A stretch of 64,000 bases of DNA from Costus lasius (Eukaryota; Streptophyta; Magnoliopsida; Zingiberales; Costaceae): positions 60,640,056 to 60,704,055 of the forward strand of contig CM050449.1 of the NCBI GenBank assembly GCA_027563935.2, given 5' to 3'. Below are positions 50,551 through 62,769 of this stretch, one piece after another; within the stretch, counting starts at the first letter, position 1; each line of letters begins with the position of its first letter. Both the position numbers and the translations under genes were made by a program. The notes under the pieces are model-generated. The model searched no databases, had not been told where the DNA came from, and saw only the letters and a list, made by a program, of their open reading frames with translations.

Positions 50551-52233
50551 TGAAAGTTCCCACAAGGGGGCGAAACCCTAAATTATAGGCGCATATGAAG
50601 TATGAAAGCAGCGGAAAGGGGGTTTCTAGATCTTGCATGGTATTATGATTAACAAAACCGATTGTATAGTAGTGATAGAACCATACCATAGCCATTTCTA
50701 GATGGCGTCTTGGAAGCTAGAGAACAAGAGAGGTATCCTCCAAATTGTCGCACACAAGATGAGGTATAGCTTCTTCTTGTCGTCCCTTGTGCTAGCAAGG
50801 ATCGTCCAAGTATCCTTCTCGTATGGAAGGGATGAGATCTTCTTGGCTTGGCGAAAAACTTCCTTCTCCTTTCGTCAACACCACATGCACTCTCGAATGA
50901 GCAAGCGACGAGAGGAAGGAGCGACAATAGGCGTGAGAGAGGAGTAACGTGAGGCGATGTCACGTTTAGGAGTCATGGTTTCTAAAAATAGAAACACTCC
51001 CACGTTCATGCACTCATGCGACCATGGGTTTACCCCAAGCGCAAACTTCTCTTCACCCTTGAACCATGCGCTCATTCATGAGCCGGTTCACTTTGGTTCG
51101 GTTCAATAACCAAATAAGCCAAGCATTCAGTCCAGACCATAATAAACACTTAGGTTCTTGATCTGACCGTCAATCTCTTGATGCTCTTGATCTGACCAAT
51201 CTAGCATCCAATCTCTCGATCGAAGCTTACCGATCTGAAGCCCTAATCAATCAAACATGATCAGACCAGATCTCACTCACAATCAGAGATTAAATCCCTT
51301 TAAACTGAACTCAAACAATTCAGTCCACACGATCTGACTTAAGTAAGCCATATCATCAAATTGTGCGACCCTGAGGGTTTCCTTTAAATGTCGGTAACGA
51401 TAACTCACGTCATCACGATCAGTGAGGGGTATCTAGCAACACATCACTGTCTCCCAATATAAAGGAAAGAGTCTTCCAAGACTACACCCAAAAACAACAC
51501 AAGTGTGAATCAACTCACAAAGCATACATATTTCCTTTGCCACTGGATGTTCTTATTGGACAAGCGTGTCAAGCTTGTAACTCCAATATGATGAGCATGA
51601 TTAGATCAGATGATCATAGTCACCTGGGTATGGCCATACACTTTCTCAATCATCTCATCCAGGGGGCCCCTTTAGAACATCACACTCCTTAAACAAGGAG
51701 ACGGCAATCCTATGTCTATCACTAGTGCCCTAACATGACTCAAGCTCACCATCCAAGATAGTCTATAATCATTATGTTTCAAATGATATTGAACTACCTC
51801 AAAACAATGACAATCATCATTTAGAAAACACAAGTGATCTCAAGTCAGAGGAAATGTGCCACTTGTTACAATCAAGGATTATTCACATTGTGACAAACAA
51901 TTGAATATCCTAGTAGGGTCTGTCCAGTACATCCAATGTACCCATGAGTCTACATCTTATTCCATGCTCGAAGCATCCTATAAGATTAGAACACATATTA
52001 GTCTTAACCATATCAAGGCTGTCTCATGTTCACCAAGATATATCGACTAAGGACTTTATTGCCTGTCAGCCTAGCTGAACAGCTTTGAGACATTATTCAG
52101 AAGTACACTTATTACAGCAGACAAGGTAACAACCTGAATAACAACCATGCCTATATAAACTAAAAGAGTTTATTACATGATACTGTTACAATCCCAAGGC
52201 CTCAAACATTAGCCTTAAGGGCATACCCCAACA
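50551..52233 (-). repeat. 5' LTR of copia-1R
   Basis: LTR next to the primer site GCTCTGATACCA (plus-strand reading, 50537-50548). Termini and length match the 3' LTR. Confidence 0.95.
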
Positions 52234-52238
52234 GTAGT

Positions 52239-53010
52239 GAGTGGCACCTAGCAGTGCATCGCTACTACCCAGGTCATTGGAATGGATATCGACATCGACA
52301 TCCCCATCATCGCAACTAGGTACATATGCATTACAGTCTCTTTTCCGAACTGATATCCAATTGGTCAAGTGTGTCACCACTTGTTTTCACCCAATCACAT
52401 GGTTATGAATAAATCAGGTTCTCACCTGGGTATGACCATACACTTTCAGTCATAGAACCATAGAGGAGCTTCATGGATATCATGCTTCCCTTAGGAAGGG
52501 ACAATTCCTCTCTCTGTCCATTGACCTCCTCATATGGGTCGTGACATGCTCAATGAAAACCGTTATTACCTTCCTACTACGGCGAGGTGTTAGGTTGTAT
52601 CAAAGCATGTTCCTAACCAAATAGAATGGCCAATGACCTCAAATCAAGGGATCAATGCATCTCCTGTCACTTGTGAGGATAACTCATGACACCAAGTCAT
52701 TGCTTCACAGCGGGTCTATCCAGTATATCCACCACTGATATACCCTTATGTCTGCGTTAGCACCTCATGCCTAACCAGCCCATATACCAGTCTCACAAGT
52801 ACCAGAGCTATCCCATACCCACTCAGGTACATCGACTGGGGACAATCATTTGAGCACATATCCAATCTGTCTTCAGGGACATTATCATGTAAGTACATAA
52901 TCGCAGATGTAGACAAACATAGACAATGACAATGCCAGAATGATATAAATATCAATGTCAAGTAGTACAATAATGGACCAATACTAGGTCCTAGGGCATA
53001 TACACCAACA
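52239..53010 (-). repeat. copia-2C LTR, outer part
   Basis: Continuation of the LTR interrupted at 43136. It ends in TGTTGGTGTATATGCCC (minus strand) at 53010. The next bases, TAATG, would be one copy of its target duplication; the other copy lies on the deleted side. Confidence 0.9.
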
Positions 53011-53384
53011 TAATGGGGAGAAACATGAACCCATTGGCGCCTAGGGGCATAATGGGGTCATGTTGGCGCCTATGGCTTCATTTGGAAGTCTTTGGCACCT
53101 TGCCCTTCTTGCTTAGATAGAAACCTTTCTTCTATGGCAAGGCTTGAGGCATCTAAGGCATGATGGATTTACATGGTAAGTCCTCAGTGATTAGAGGAAG
53201 TTTATGGTAAACTCTTGGAGAGTTACCTAAACCCAAAAACCCTAATTGCTTCCTCCCATTAACCCTAGCCGCCCCTCTTACATGGATTTGCACCCACATC
53301 CCTCTTGCCTTGCCACCTCTTGCTTCTAAAAAATAGAAGCATGCATGAGCACCTTACAAGACAATCAATTGGCATGAGCAAGGC
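53011..53384 (+). repeat. copia-2-like LTR fragment (LTR E)
   Basis: TAATGGGGAGAAACATGAACC and following sequence match 5411 onward of the copia-2 solo LTR. The fragment is bounded by copia-2C on its left and copia-2D on its right. It seems to be an older LTR of the same group that received both insertions. Confidence 0.75.
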
Positions 53385-56300
53385 TGTTGGTGTATATGCC
53401 CTAGGACCTAGTTATTGGTCCATTATTGTACTACTTAACATTGATATTTTATATATATCATTCTGGAATTGTCATTATCTATGTTTGTCTACATCTGCGA
53501 ATATGTACTTACTTGATAATGTCCCTATAGATAGATTGGATATGTGCTCAAATGATCATCCCCAGTCGATGTACCTGAGTGGATATGGGACAGCTCTGGA
53601 AATTATGAAACTGGTATATGGGCTCGTTAGGCATGAGATGCTAACGCAGACATATGGGTATATCAGTGGTGGATATAGTGGACCGACCCGCTGTGAGGCA
53701 ATGATTTGGTGTCACGAGTTATCCTCACAAGTGATAGCAGATGCATTGATCCCTTAACTTGAGGTCATTGGCCATTCCATATGGTTAGGAATATGCTTTG
53801 ATACAACCTAACACCTCACCGTAGTTGGGGGGTCATAACGGTTGTCATTGGGCATGCCACGACCCATATGAGAAGGTCAATGAACAGACATAGGATTTGC
53901 CACTTCCTAAGGGAAGCTTGATATCCATGGAGCTCCTCTATGGTTCTATGACTGAAAGTGTATGGCCATACCTAGGTGAGACCTGATTTAGTCATAACCA
54001 TGAGATTGGATAAAAACAAGTGGTGACACACTTGTCCAATCGGATATCAGTTCGGCAAAGAGACTGTAATGCATCTGTACCTGATTGCGATGATGGGGAT
54101 GTCGATGTCGATATCCATTCCGATGACTTGGGTAGCAGCGATGCACTACTAGGTGCCACTCACTGCTTGTGGTGACCTTAGGTCAGCACTGCCAACGTCA
54201 GAGGAACCTACAGGGTCGCACACCTTGATACTCGAGTTCTCGTATTGATCTGGAAGCCTTATGATCGAGTTATTGGATGACTCAGATCTATTTGGGAGAT
54301 TTCATCAGCACCAATGGGCCTGATGAGATGGAAGAAACTTATTAGAGCCAACTTCCATTTTTGGCATATTGACCGAATTAACCATGGTTAACCTAGTTTG
54401 ACCTTGGGTTAAATTGGATTAGATCCAATGGGTTGATTGACATGCATAATGGACCTTGGGCTAGGCCAAATTTATAGTTGGGCTTATTAATAAGTTAAAT
54501 GGGCTTAAAGGGTAGACGCATGTTTAACCCTAGTTAGACTAGGGTTAGCACCTATGCCTCATATGATTAATTAAAGTTGAATTAATCATTTGAAATAAAA
54601 TAGGGGCTAATTAATTAATTAATTAGAGTCCTAATTATGTGGAGATTTAACGGGGCTGATTATATTTAAATTAATTAGAATCCTAATTGGATTAGGATTT
54701 AATTATTTAAATAATTAGAGTCCTAATTGGATTAGGACTTGATTAAATCAAGCTTTCCTACTTCTTCTCCTAGCCGCCCACTTGGCTTAATTGTAGCCAT
54801 CCCTAAGCTGCCCATGGTCTCTATAAATAAGACCCTAGCCGCCCCCCCCCCCCCATCTCATGATACAATTCTCTTGGAGGCATGAGCAAAGGGTGAGGGT
54901 GTGAGCAAGGCTAAGGGGCGAGAGTAAGGGGCTTTGGCGTGAGCTCTTCTCATCTTCCATCAAGTGGCCGCAAGTCCTTCCTCCTCCTTTCCTCCTCTTG
55001 GTGCATACCTTATTGGAGTTGGTGCAAGTTGCTTGGAGGACTCTCGCAAGGCTTGGATCTTCTTCCCGAGGCTAGCACCGGGCGAGGAAGAAGAGGACTC
55101 GAGGTGATCCATGTGTGTGAGACTGCAGAGGGCACACGCTTGGGCGCCTACGTTGGCATCGGCTACATCTAGCTTTCAGGTATCTTCTATATCATCGTGT
55201 CGACTCTCTCGCTTGACGATCTTCATTGGGTTTTTGGGACTGGCCTGTTTCGGGGATATTATTCCGCTGTGCATTGTATTTTACTCTAAAATTTTGTAAA
55301 ATATCCCCGGGATTTCCCAACAATGATATCAGAGGGACTTACGAGACTCGAACGATGTATTTTCATGTTTTTCCATGCTCACATGCCATATTTACAATTT
55401 TCGCAAATTGCATATTCTTATGGCAAACGATTTTTCTAAGTAGGAAAAATTAGGGTTTCTTGTTTCTATCATCTTTTCAACCTCTTTTGGATTTTGGGTT
55501 ATTTTTCTAGTATGATTTAAAGGATCAAAGGCACACGTGGTTTTGTCAAGTAGGACGGGCATTGTGTCTTCGGAATGGCTGGGTCTCTTGATCTGACAAA
55601 ATTACCAGCTGAGAGGATCTTTGAAATCATCATGAAAATTAATTGCAAATAACCAAAAGATTTGTGAAAAGAAGATGAGGAAAAGAGACTAGTTTTATGA
55701 AAAATTAAAATTTCAGATTTTATGTTTTTCATAAGCATGTAGAACTGCATGTGTAGATACCTTGCTTGTGCATAATGTTGTGATCATGAGTCAAGCCCCT
55801 TTGCATGCCTGTGATGTATCTTTGTGAGGCCTGCGTGCCGCTTTTATTTTCTTTTATTTTTGTAACAAGAAGAAGAAGATTAGGGCACAACCACATGGAA
55901 CCCTGGCGCATGCATGCTTGATGGCGCATGGAGGAGTGGCGCAAGATGGCATGGCCGAACCCTAGAGTTTGAGAGCTAGCCATCTTGGCTCCTTGCATGG
56001 TGGCGCATCATCTATGGAGAAAGACCCATGGCATTGGCCAAACCCATGAGGGACACCTCTAGGGTTTGAGAGTTAAACCATGGTGAGAAGGACCTTGGAG
56101 CCAACCTTGAAGATCAAATTAGTGGTCGGCTAGGTTAGGTCTTGTCTTTGGGGGCTTGACTCCTAGGTCAAGAATTGAACTTCCTTTAGGCATGGGTTGG
56201 TTCAATGTCTTGAATAGGCTATGATCACATCATTCTTTTACTCTTTTTATAAAATTGCTAAAAGCATGCCTGTGTTGTTTTATCATTATGTTATCACTAT

Positions 56301-56439
56301 AGGATTGCATGCCTGTAATGATAGACATAAGATAAAACTGATGAGACCTAAAAAACCCTCATAAATAAATATCAAGTCTAGTAGCCTTCTAATGCGTAGC
56401 CCTCATCAAACTATCGATCAGTGGTGTTGTGAACTGTTT

Positions 56440-56774
56440 CCCACCCTCGTGGGACACACCCACTTATCTTTAGGAGGTGTGTGGTGGCAATGGTTTCCCC
56501 AGTCCGTTTTAGCCGGGCGCGCCTTCGCAAGGAAACTCGTTGACCCTGGGCATGACGATTAGGAATGGACTTGACTAGAAGTTCATATGTGCTGAGCACA
56601 TGATGAAAGTCTAGAGGCATTGTTGAGAGGTTAGGGTTTCATGTTGTATCTAGCCCTCGCTGGACATGAAATGCGTAGACTGTCTCAATAAGGGGAATTG
56701 CTTAGAGCAATCGGCCGATGTGCCCACCTTAGGAAGCATGGGTTACTTTGTGCATCTCATCCCACCCTCATGGG
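56440..56774 (+). ncRNA. Three-hairpin array in copia-2D leader
   Basis: Hairpins are CCCAC-CCTC-GTGGG (56440-56453), CTAGC-CCTC-GCTGG with one G-U pair (56650-56663) and CCCAC-CCTC-ATGGG with one mismatch (56761-56774). Spacings of 210 and 111 bases match the copia-1 array (208 and 114). Flanks TTGTGCATCT before the third hairpin and GGGACGCG at its end are shared with copia-1, while the stems differ. Copia-2C keeps the first at 26588-26601 and part of the second at 26376-26389. Confidence 0.6.
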
Positions 56775-56951
56775 ACGCGAAGCCTCATGAGGAATAAGGA
56801 TCCCATCTCACTAGAAAGTCTTAAACTTCCTGATTGACTTTGTGGGTTGTCAATTCGATTAAAATAGTGGGAGCCATAATCATTTAAAACAAGTCTAGTT
56901 TGAATGATTTGAAGTAGTACTAATCTGCTGTTTCTTGATTGTTGTAGATCA

Positions 56952-58016
56952 ATGGCAACAAACAATAGCGGATTAACACTGCGATCACTCCTTGATAAGG
57001 ATAAGTTGGTTGGAACCAACTTTATGGACTGGCATCGAAACTTGAGGATAGCCCTCAAGCTCGAGAAGAAGTTGTATGTCCTAGAGCAGGCTCTTCCTGT
57101 GCCTCCTCCACCTAATGCCCGAGCGGCAGATAGGGATGCTTTTAGAAAGCATCAGGATGACTCTGTGGAGGTGGCATGTCTCATGCTGGCCACTATGGCA
57201 CCTGAACTTCAGGTGAAATATGAGGAGCAGAACGCTTTTCAAATGATTACTCATTTGAAACAGATGTTCAAGGCTCAGGCTAGAATAGAGAGATATGACA
57301 CAGCCAAGGCAGTCTTTCGGTGTAAGTTATCTGAAGGTGCCCCAATAAGACCTCATGTTCTCAAGATGATCGGGAACGTGGATCATCTTAAGAGGCTGGG
57401 ACACAATATAGATAACGAGCTGGTTGTGGACTTATTCTGCAGTCCCTGCCCCCTAGCTTTAGTCCGTTTATCATAAATTTTAACATGAACCGGATTGAAT
57501 GCACAAGGGAGGAACTGATGAATATGCTCTAGACAGCCGAGCATGAGATGGGAAAATCTAAACCTAGTTCTGTTCTTTTGGTCCCTAAGGCCCAGAAGAT
57601 GAAGAAAAAGGCACCTGCCAAGGGCAAGGCCAAAAGTCCCATCAAAGCACTGAAGAAAAAGGTGAAGAAGTTAAAGGATCAAAGATGTTTCCACTATGGC
57701 GAGTAGGGCCACTGGAGGAGGGACTGCAAACAACTTCAGAATGAAGAGAAGAAAGGGTTGGCCTTAGCTTCTAGCTCAGGTATTTATGTTACTGAAGTCA
57801 ATCTTTCTACTTCTATGTCATGGGTATTGGATACCGCATGTGGAGCTCATATTTGTACAAATATGCAGGAGCTCAAGAAAAGTAGATCGGTGCGGCCTGG
57901 AGAGATTCACCTACGGGTTGAAAACGGAGCATAGGTTGCTGCTGTTGCTGTAGGAGTTTTGACTCTCTCCCTGCCTTCTGGACTTATATTAGAGTTAGAT
58001 AATTGCTATTATCCAT
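56952..58016 (+). pseudogene. copia-2D Gag-protease remnant
   Basis: ATG at 56952 opens MATNNSGLTLRSLLDKDKLVG, a copia Gag start related to copia-1 (LLxxxKxxGxNFxDW). The frame breaks near 57432, where one base is missing relative to copia-1. In the other frame coding continues as FIINFNMNRIECT. Stops follow at 57530-57532, at 57704-57706 inside the zinc knuckle (CFHYGE then stop, with Cys also changed to Tyr), and at 57932-57934. The protease block WVLDTACGAHICTN is visible at about 57820-57860. The sequence is lost at the Tekay-2 junction. It is clearly a dead copy, more decayed than copia-1. Confidence 0.88.
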
Positions 58017-60951
58017 TTCAAAAGTAGAAGAGAAAACAAGAGAGCCTATGGGGCAAGTTGCAGTGATAAGGGAATTCACAGATGTGTTCCCTGAGGAGTT
58101 ACCTGGACTTCCTCCAAAGAGACAAGTTGAATTTGCAATTGAGCTTCAACCTGGGTATGCTCCAATTTCTAAAGCACCATTCAGAATGGCTCCTAAAGAA
58201 TTAGCAGAACTTAAGGGTCAGTTGCAAGAACTTTTGGACAAGGGGTTTATACGACCTAGTGTATCCTCTTGGGGTGCTCCAGTCCTCTTTGTAAAGAAGA
58301 ATGATGGATCTATGAGATTATGCATTGACTACAGACTGCTGAATGCCATTACAATCAAAAATAAATATCCACTTCCCCGAATTGATGATTTATTTGAGCA
58401 GTTGAAAGGCACATGTGTTTATTCTAAGATTGACTTGAGATCAGGGTATCATCAAATAAGAGTCAGAGATGAAGATGTGTCCAAGACTGCATTCAGAACA
58501 AGATATGGACACTATGAATTTTTAGTAATGTCCTTTGGACTTACTAATCCACCTGCAGTTTTTATGGACATGATGAACAGAATTTTTATTGATTATCTGG
58601 ATAAATTTGTAGTTGTCTTCATAGATGATATTTTGATATATTCCTGCAGTATGACTGAACATGAGAAACACCTCAGATTAGTTTTGGAAAGGTTGAGGCA
58701 GGAAAAGCTATATGCTAAGTTCAGTAAGTGTGACTTTTGGCTTAAAGAAGTGGCATTTCTAGGCCATGTTATTTCTGGTGATTGAATAGCCGTGGATCCC
58801 CAGAAGATTTCTGCTATCTCTGAGTGGGGGAGGCCAAAATCAGTGCAAGAAATTCGAAGCTTTATTGGTTTAGCAGGGTATTATAGACGATTTGTGAAAG
58901 GATTTTCTAAGTTGGCTGCTCCTTTAACCTATCTGACTAGAAAGGGTGTGAAATCTGATTGGAAGGATACATGTGAAAATAGCTTCTTAGAATTGAAAAA
59001 GAGATTAATTACTGCTCCAGTGTTGGTAATCCCTTCTGGAGAAGATAGTAATATCGTGTACACTGATGCTTCTGGTCAAGGTCTGGGTGGAGTTTTGATG
59101 CAAAATGATAGAGTAGTTGCCTATGCATCCCGGCAACTCAAGAATCACGAGAAGAACTATCCAGTGCATGACTTGGAATTGGCAGCCATCATTTTTGTTT
59201 TGAAATTGTGGCGACATTATTTATATGGCACTACTTTTGAAATATTCACTGACCATAAAAGTTTAAAATATCTGTTTAGTCAGAAGGAGTTGAATATGAG
59301 GCAACGCAGATGGATGGAATATCTAAAAGATTATGATTGCCAAATTAAGTATCACCCTAGTAAGGCAAATGTGGTAGCCGATGCTCTGAGCTGGAAATCA
59401 GAAGGAACACTTGCTCGTCTGAGGACTACACCAACTGACTTAATTAAACAGCTTGTGGAATTGGGTGTTGAAGTAATAAATGAATCAGAAAAGAGTTACT
59501 TGGCTGTGATGAGAGCTCAGTCTCAGCTTGTGCAGAAAATTAAGGAGACTAAATTGGGTGATGAAAATCTATTACCTTTGAGTAAGAAAGTAGAACAAGG
59601 GCTATTACCCGATTTCACAAAAGATTCAGAAGGAGTGTTGAGATTCAGAGGAAGACTATGTGTACCCAAAAATCATCCTGTGAAAGAAGAGTTACTAAAT
59701 GAAGCACACCGATTTAAGCTTACCATTCATCCAGGGAGTACAAAGATGTACAAGGACCTTAAGGAATATTATTGGTGGAACAATATGAAAAGGGACATAG
59801 CAAAGTTTGTATCATGTTGCCTAACATGTCAGCAGGTGAAGGCTGAGCATATGAGACCAGCAGGGAAGTTGCAAAATATCCCTATACCTGAATGGAAGTG
59901 GGAGCATATTACAATGGATTTTGTCTCAGGGCTTCCTAGATCTCAAAGGGGATATGACTCAATCTGGGTAATTGTTGATAGATTGACTAAGTCAGCACAT
60001 TTTCTACTTGTTAAGAAAACTGACACCTTGGATAAGTTAGCCACCCTATATTGCAATGAGATTGTCAAACTGCATGGTGTACCTACTAGTATTATTTCAG
60101 ACAGAGATCCGAGGTTTACTTCTAGATTCTGGGGTAGTTTGCAAAAAGCCTTGGGTACACGGTTGCATTTTAGTACAGCATTTCATCCCTAGACAGATGG
60201 TCAATCAGAAAGAACTATACAAACTTTGGAAGATTTGTTGAGAGCATGTGTACTTGATTTTGGTGGCAATTGGGAAAGTTATTTACATTGGGCAGAATTC
60301 TCATATAATAAAAGTTATCATTCATCAATAAAGATGGCACCGTTTGAAGCCCTATATGGAAGGAGATGCAAGTCCCCTGTACTTTGGAATGAGGTGGGTG
60401 AAAGGCTATTGTCCACTCCTCAGATGCTACAGTAGGATGTGGAAATAGTGCAAGGAATCAACCAAAGGTTGTTGACAGCTCAGAGCAGGCAAAAGAGTTA
60501 TGCTGACAGGAGAAGAAGAGATTTGGAATTTATGGTCGGCGACCATGTATTTTTGAAGGTATCTCCATTGAAAGGTGTGATGAGATTTGGAAAGAAAGGA
60601 AAGCTAGCTCTGAGGTACATTGGACCTTTTGAAATTATGGAACGGATAGGTGCAGTAGCCTACCGGTTGGCATTACCACCCTCTCTCTCTGGAGTGCACA
60701 ATGTTTTTCATGTCTCTATGCTACGGAAAAATATATCTGATCCATCTCATATGTTAGAGAAGTTGTCAGTGCCAATTCAGTCCGATACTTCATTTGTTGA
60801 ACACCCTGTTCGGATATTAGAAAGAAAAGAACATCAGTTAAGAAACAAGATCATCAAGATGGTTAAAGTCGGTTGGCAGCATCATTCAGATAGCGAGGCT
60901 ACGTGGGAGCGCGAAGAGGATGTAAAGGCTCAGTACCCCCATTTGTTCTAG
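58017..60951 (+). pseudogene. Tekay-2 pol (RT-RNaseH-INT-chromodomain), 5' truncated, three stops
   Basis: It begins just after the copia-2D break, in the linker before reverse transcriptase ([18 protein letters not shown]), and stays in one frame to 60951. Reverse transcriptase has FIDDILIYS at about 58618-58645. RNase H has TDAS (about 59060) and ends VVADALS. Integrase has a HHCC motif (about 59710-59835), MDFVSGLP, the D-D-E core, and the IGPFEIMERIGAVAYRL block. The end (PVRILERKEHQLRNKI...YPHLF) resembles the Tekay chromodomain-like tail. In-frame stops are TGA 58783-58785, TAG 60190-60192 and TAG 60433-60435, with no frameshift. Gag, protease and 5' LTR are absent. It is related to Tekay-1 but clearly a different family by protein and LTR. 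Confidence 0.92.
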
Positions 60952-60983
60952 CTTGGTACGTGAATTTGAGGGACCAAATTCTT

Positions 60984-60996
60984 TTAAGGGGTAGAT
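60984..60996 (+). other. Polypurine tract of Tekay-2
   Basis: TTTTAAGGGGTAGATA precedes the LTR start TGTTATGCC at 60999 by two or three bases. It is weaker than the G-rich tract of Tekay-1. Confidence 0.55.
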
Positions 60997-62769
60997 AATG
61001 TTATGCCTTAATTTTTTAGTTTAATTAAAATTAAAATTTAAAATAAATTTTTTAAATTTTGAAAACCCTAAATGTCCCCAAATCCTAATCTAATTCTAAC
61101 CCTAAAATTCTCTCTAATACTCCCCTGTATGTAAAACCCTAAACCCTCCCCTTAATCTCTCCAATTAATCCCTAATCAATTATTTCCCTCCTCTCACGCG
61201 CCGCTAATCTCCACTCCTCTGTTTTATCCAAAATCTACTCGCGTCTTTCACCAACGACGCGTAAGCTTTCAGCTTCTCCTCCAGGCATGCGGCGGCCCTC
61301 TTCTCTTCCGTCCGGCGGCACCAGGAAGAGGCACAGGCGGCCTCCTCGTCTTCCCTTGGTGCGACGCCCTTCGTCCTGCGAACTTCCGGTGACGCGTGCG
61401 GCTGAGGCGGCGACGAGCTCTCTGCGGCAGCGTCTCTTCCTCTTCCAGCGAGCATCATGCTCGTAAGGCGGGTCCAGCAGTGGCAGTGACTCACCATCTC
61501 GCTGTCTGTCCTATTTTCGGCGAGCATCCAGTATTTCCTGGCAGCGCTCGCACCGACGATTCCTTGCAGCAACGCGAGCAGACGACGCCGCATCCGCGTG
61601 TAGCCGCGCAGCACCGCCTCCATCTTTCTTCTTTCCCTGGCAACCCCCTCCTTCCTCTCCAGGCGTCGGCAAACCGTTCCCCTCTGTCGGCGGCGTTCTC
61701 TTCCCCAGCGCCGGTAGTCGTTCTCAGCGACGAAGCGAGTTCGCTTCGTCCGTTCGCGTTGAACTCTGCGGCAAAGGTGAGTTTTGTTTTAGTTAAATTT
61801 ATTACATTAAATTATTTTAGTTACGTGTTAGGGGATAAATTAGTGAATCTAATTTCTACTAGAGAAATTACATGATATTTATGTTGAGATAAAATTTATT
61901 TAAATAGGAAAATAGGCATTGTAAGATCCAAGGATCTTAAGTCCTGGTAAGCATTATTTTTGAATTAAATAAAATTATTGACTGTGATATTTTTCTATGC
62001 ATTGGTTGTTAATAGTTAATTAACTAGAGATTTTTGGTTGTTAATTTATTGTAAATTAATTAGGGATTATTTGTTTGATTATTGGCTGTTAATTTATGAT
62101 AAATTATTATTGGTTGTTCATGATAAATTAATTAGGATTTATGGGTTGTAAATTGTAAGTAATTAATTAGACCTTATTGGTTAATTAGACCTTATTGGAT
62201 ATTAATTAAATCCTTAATGGATTTCGTTAAGTGAATGGTTAGTGGATGTTAAATTTAATTAGTTAACTAGCTTATTGGATGTTAGTTTAACCCTTATTGG
62301 ACTTTCACTTAAACTAGGGGTTATTGGGTTTAAACTAATTGGGTTTTAAAATTCGAATTTTTAGTTAAATGGGTTAAACCCTTTTGAATTAATTGGTTAG
62401 AGGGTTAAACATTAAAAACCGAAACTTAAGTGGGTAATTTCGGTTAGGGTGGAGATTTTGGCGATTTTTTGGCTTGAAGAAAACTTGGGCGACGGCTAAG
62501 GAGGAGTGGGCGATTCTTGGAGACTTGGAGGCGAAAATCCTTCTTCCTCTTCCTTTTCTCCCTTTGGCCGGCATCTTGGTGTTTGGAGGCGTTCCTTGTC
62601 AATTGTTGCCGTCTTCTTAGGAGTATTCCAAAGTCTTAGACGAATTCTTGTGGAAGTTTTTTACCTTGGTATTCTCGGTTTAAGAGGTGAGTGGGTTGTC
62701 TAATTGATTTCTATCTATTTGTTTGTGTTAATTGATGAGTTAGATGATATATTCGCTTGTTGGAAATCT

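Larger units (their letters stand above)
43137..52233 (-). mobile_element. copia-1 retrotransposon, complete, minus strand (copia-1R)
   Basis: GTAGT is duplicated at 43132-43136 and 52234-52238. Reading on the minus strand: 5' LTR 52233-50551, primer site 50548-50537, leader with three hairpins, Gag-Pol frame 48721-44840, purine tract 44833-44820, 3' LTR 44819-43137. Both LTRs are 1683 bp, and I count two differences (near 43316/50730 and 44784/52198), so this copy is younger than copia-1F. It sits inside the copia-2C LTR. Confidence 0.95.
26371..53010 (-). mobile_element. copia-2 element, minus strand, truncated and split twice (copia-2C)
   Basis: Reading on the minus strand, the 5' LTR is 53010-52239 plus 43136-41960, together 1949 bp. 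The primer site is 41958-41947 (TGGTATTAGAGC). Leader sequence runs 41946-40845 and, after the inserted Tekay-1, 26656-26371. The leader matches 55323-56680 of the plus-strand copia-2. The element ends before its gag would start, so all coding sequence is lost. Two insertions split it: copia-1R in its LTR and Tekay-1 in its leader. The plus-strand copia-2 shows an uninterrupted CTACT site, confirming where Tekay-1 went in. Confidence 0.88.
53385..58016 (+). mobile_element. copia-2 element, plus strand, 3' half missing (copia-2D)
   Basis: The 5' LTR 53385-55322 (1938 bp) runs from TGTTGGTGTATATGCCC to CCCAACA, with a TATA box at 54822-54829 and a 13-C run at 54842-54854. The primer site TGATATCAGAGG at 55324 has one change. 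A 1.6-kb leader, gag and the start of the protease-integrase linker follow. At about 58016 copia sequence (AATTGCTATTA) stops and Tekay-2 pol sequence begins. Integrase, reverse transcriptase, RNase H and the 3' LTR are missing, so no target duplication can be checked; the left flank is AAGGC. Confidence 0.9.

Noticed and set aside
61204..61875. GC-rich open frames on both strands (about 61204-61623 and 61396-61875) as a host gene
   Set aside because: They lie inside the Tekay-2 LTR, show no domain, and overlap on opposite strands as expected for GC-rich sequence.
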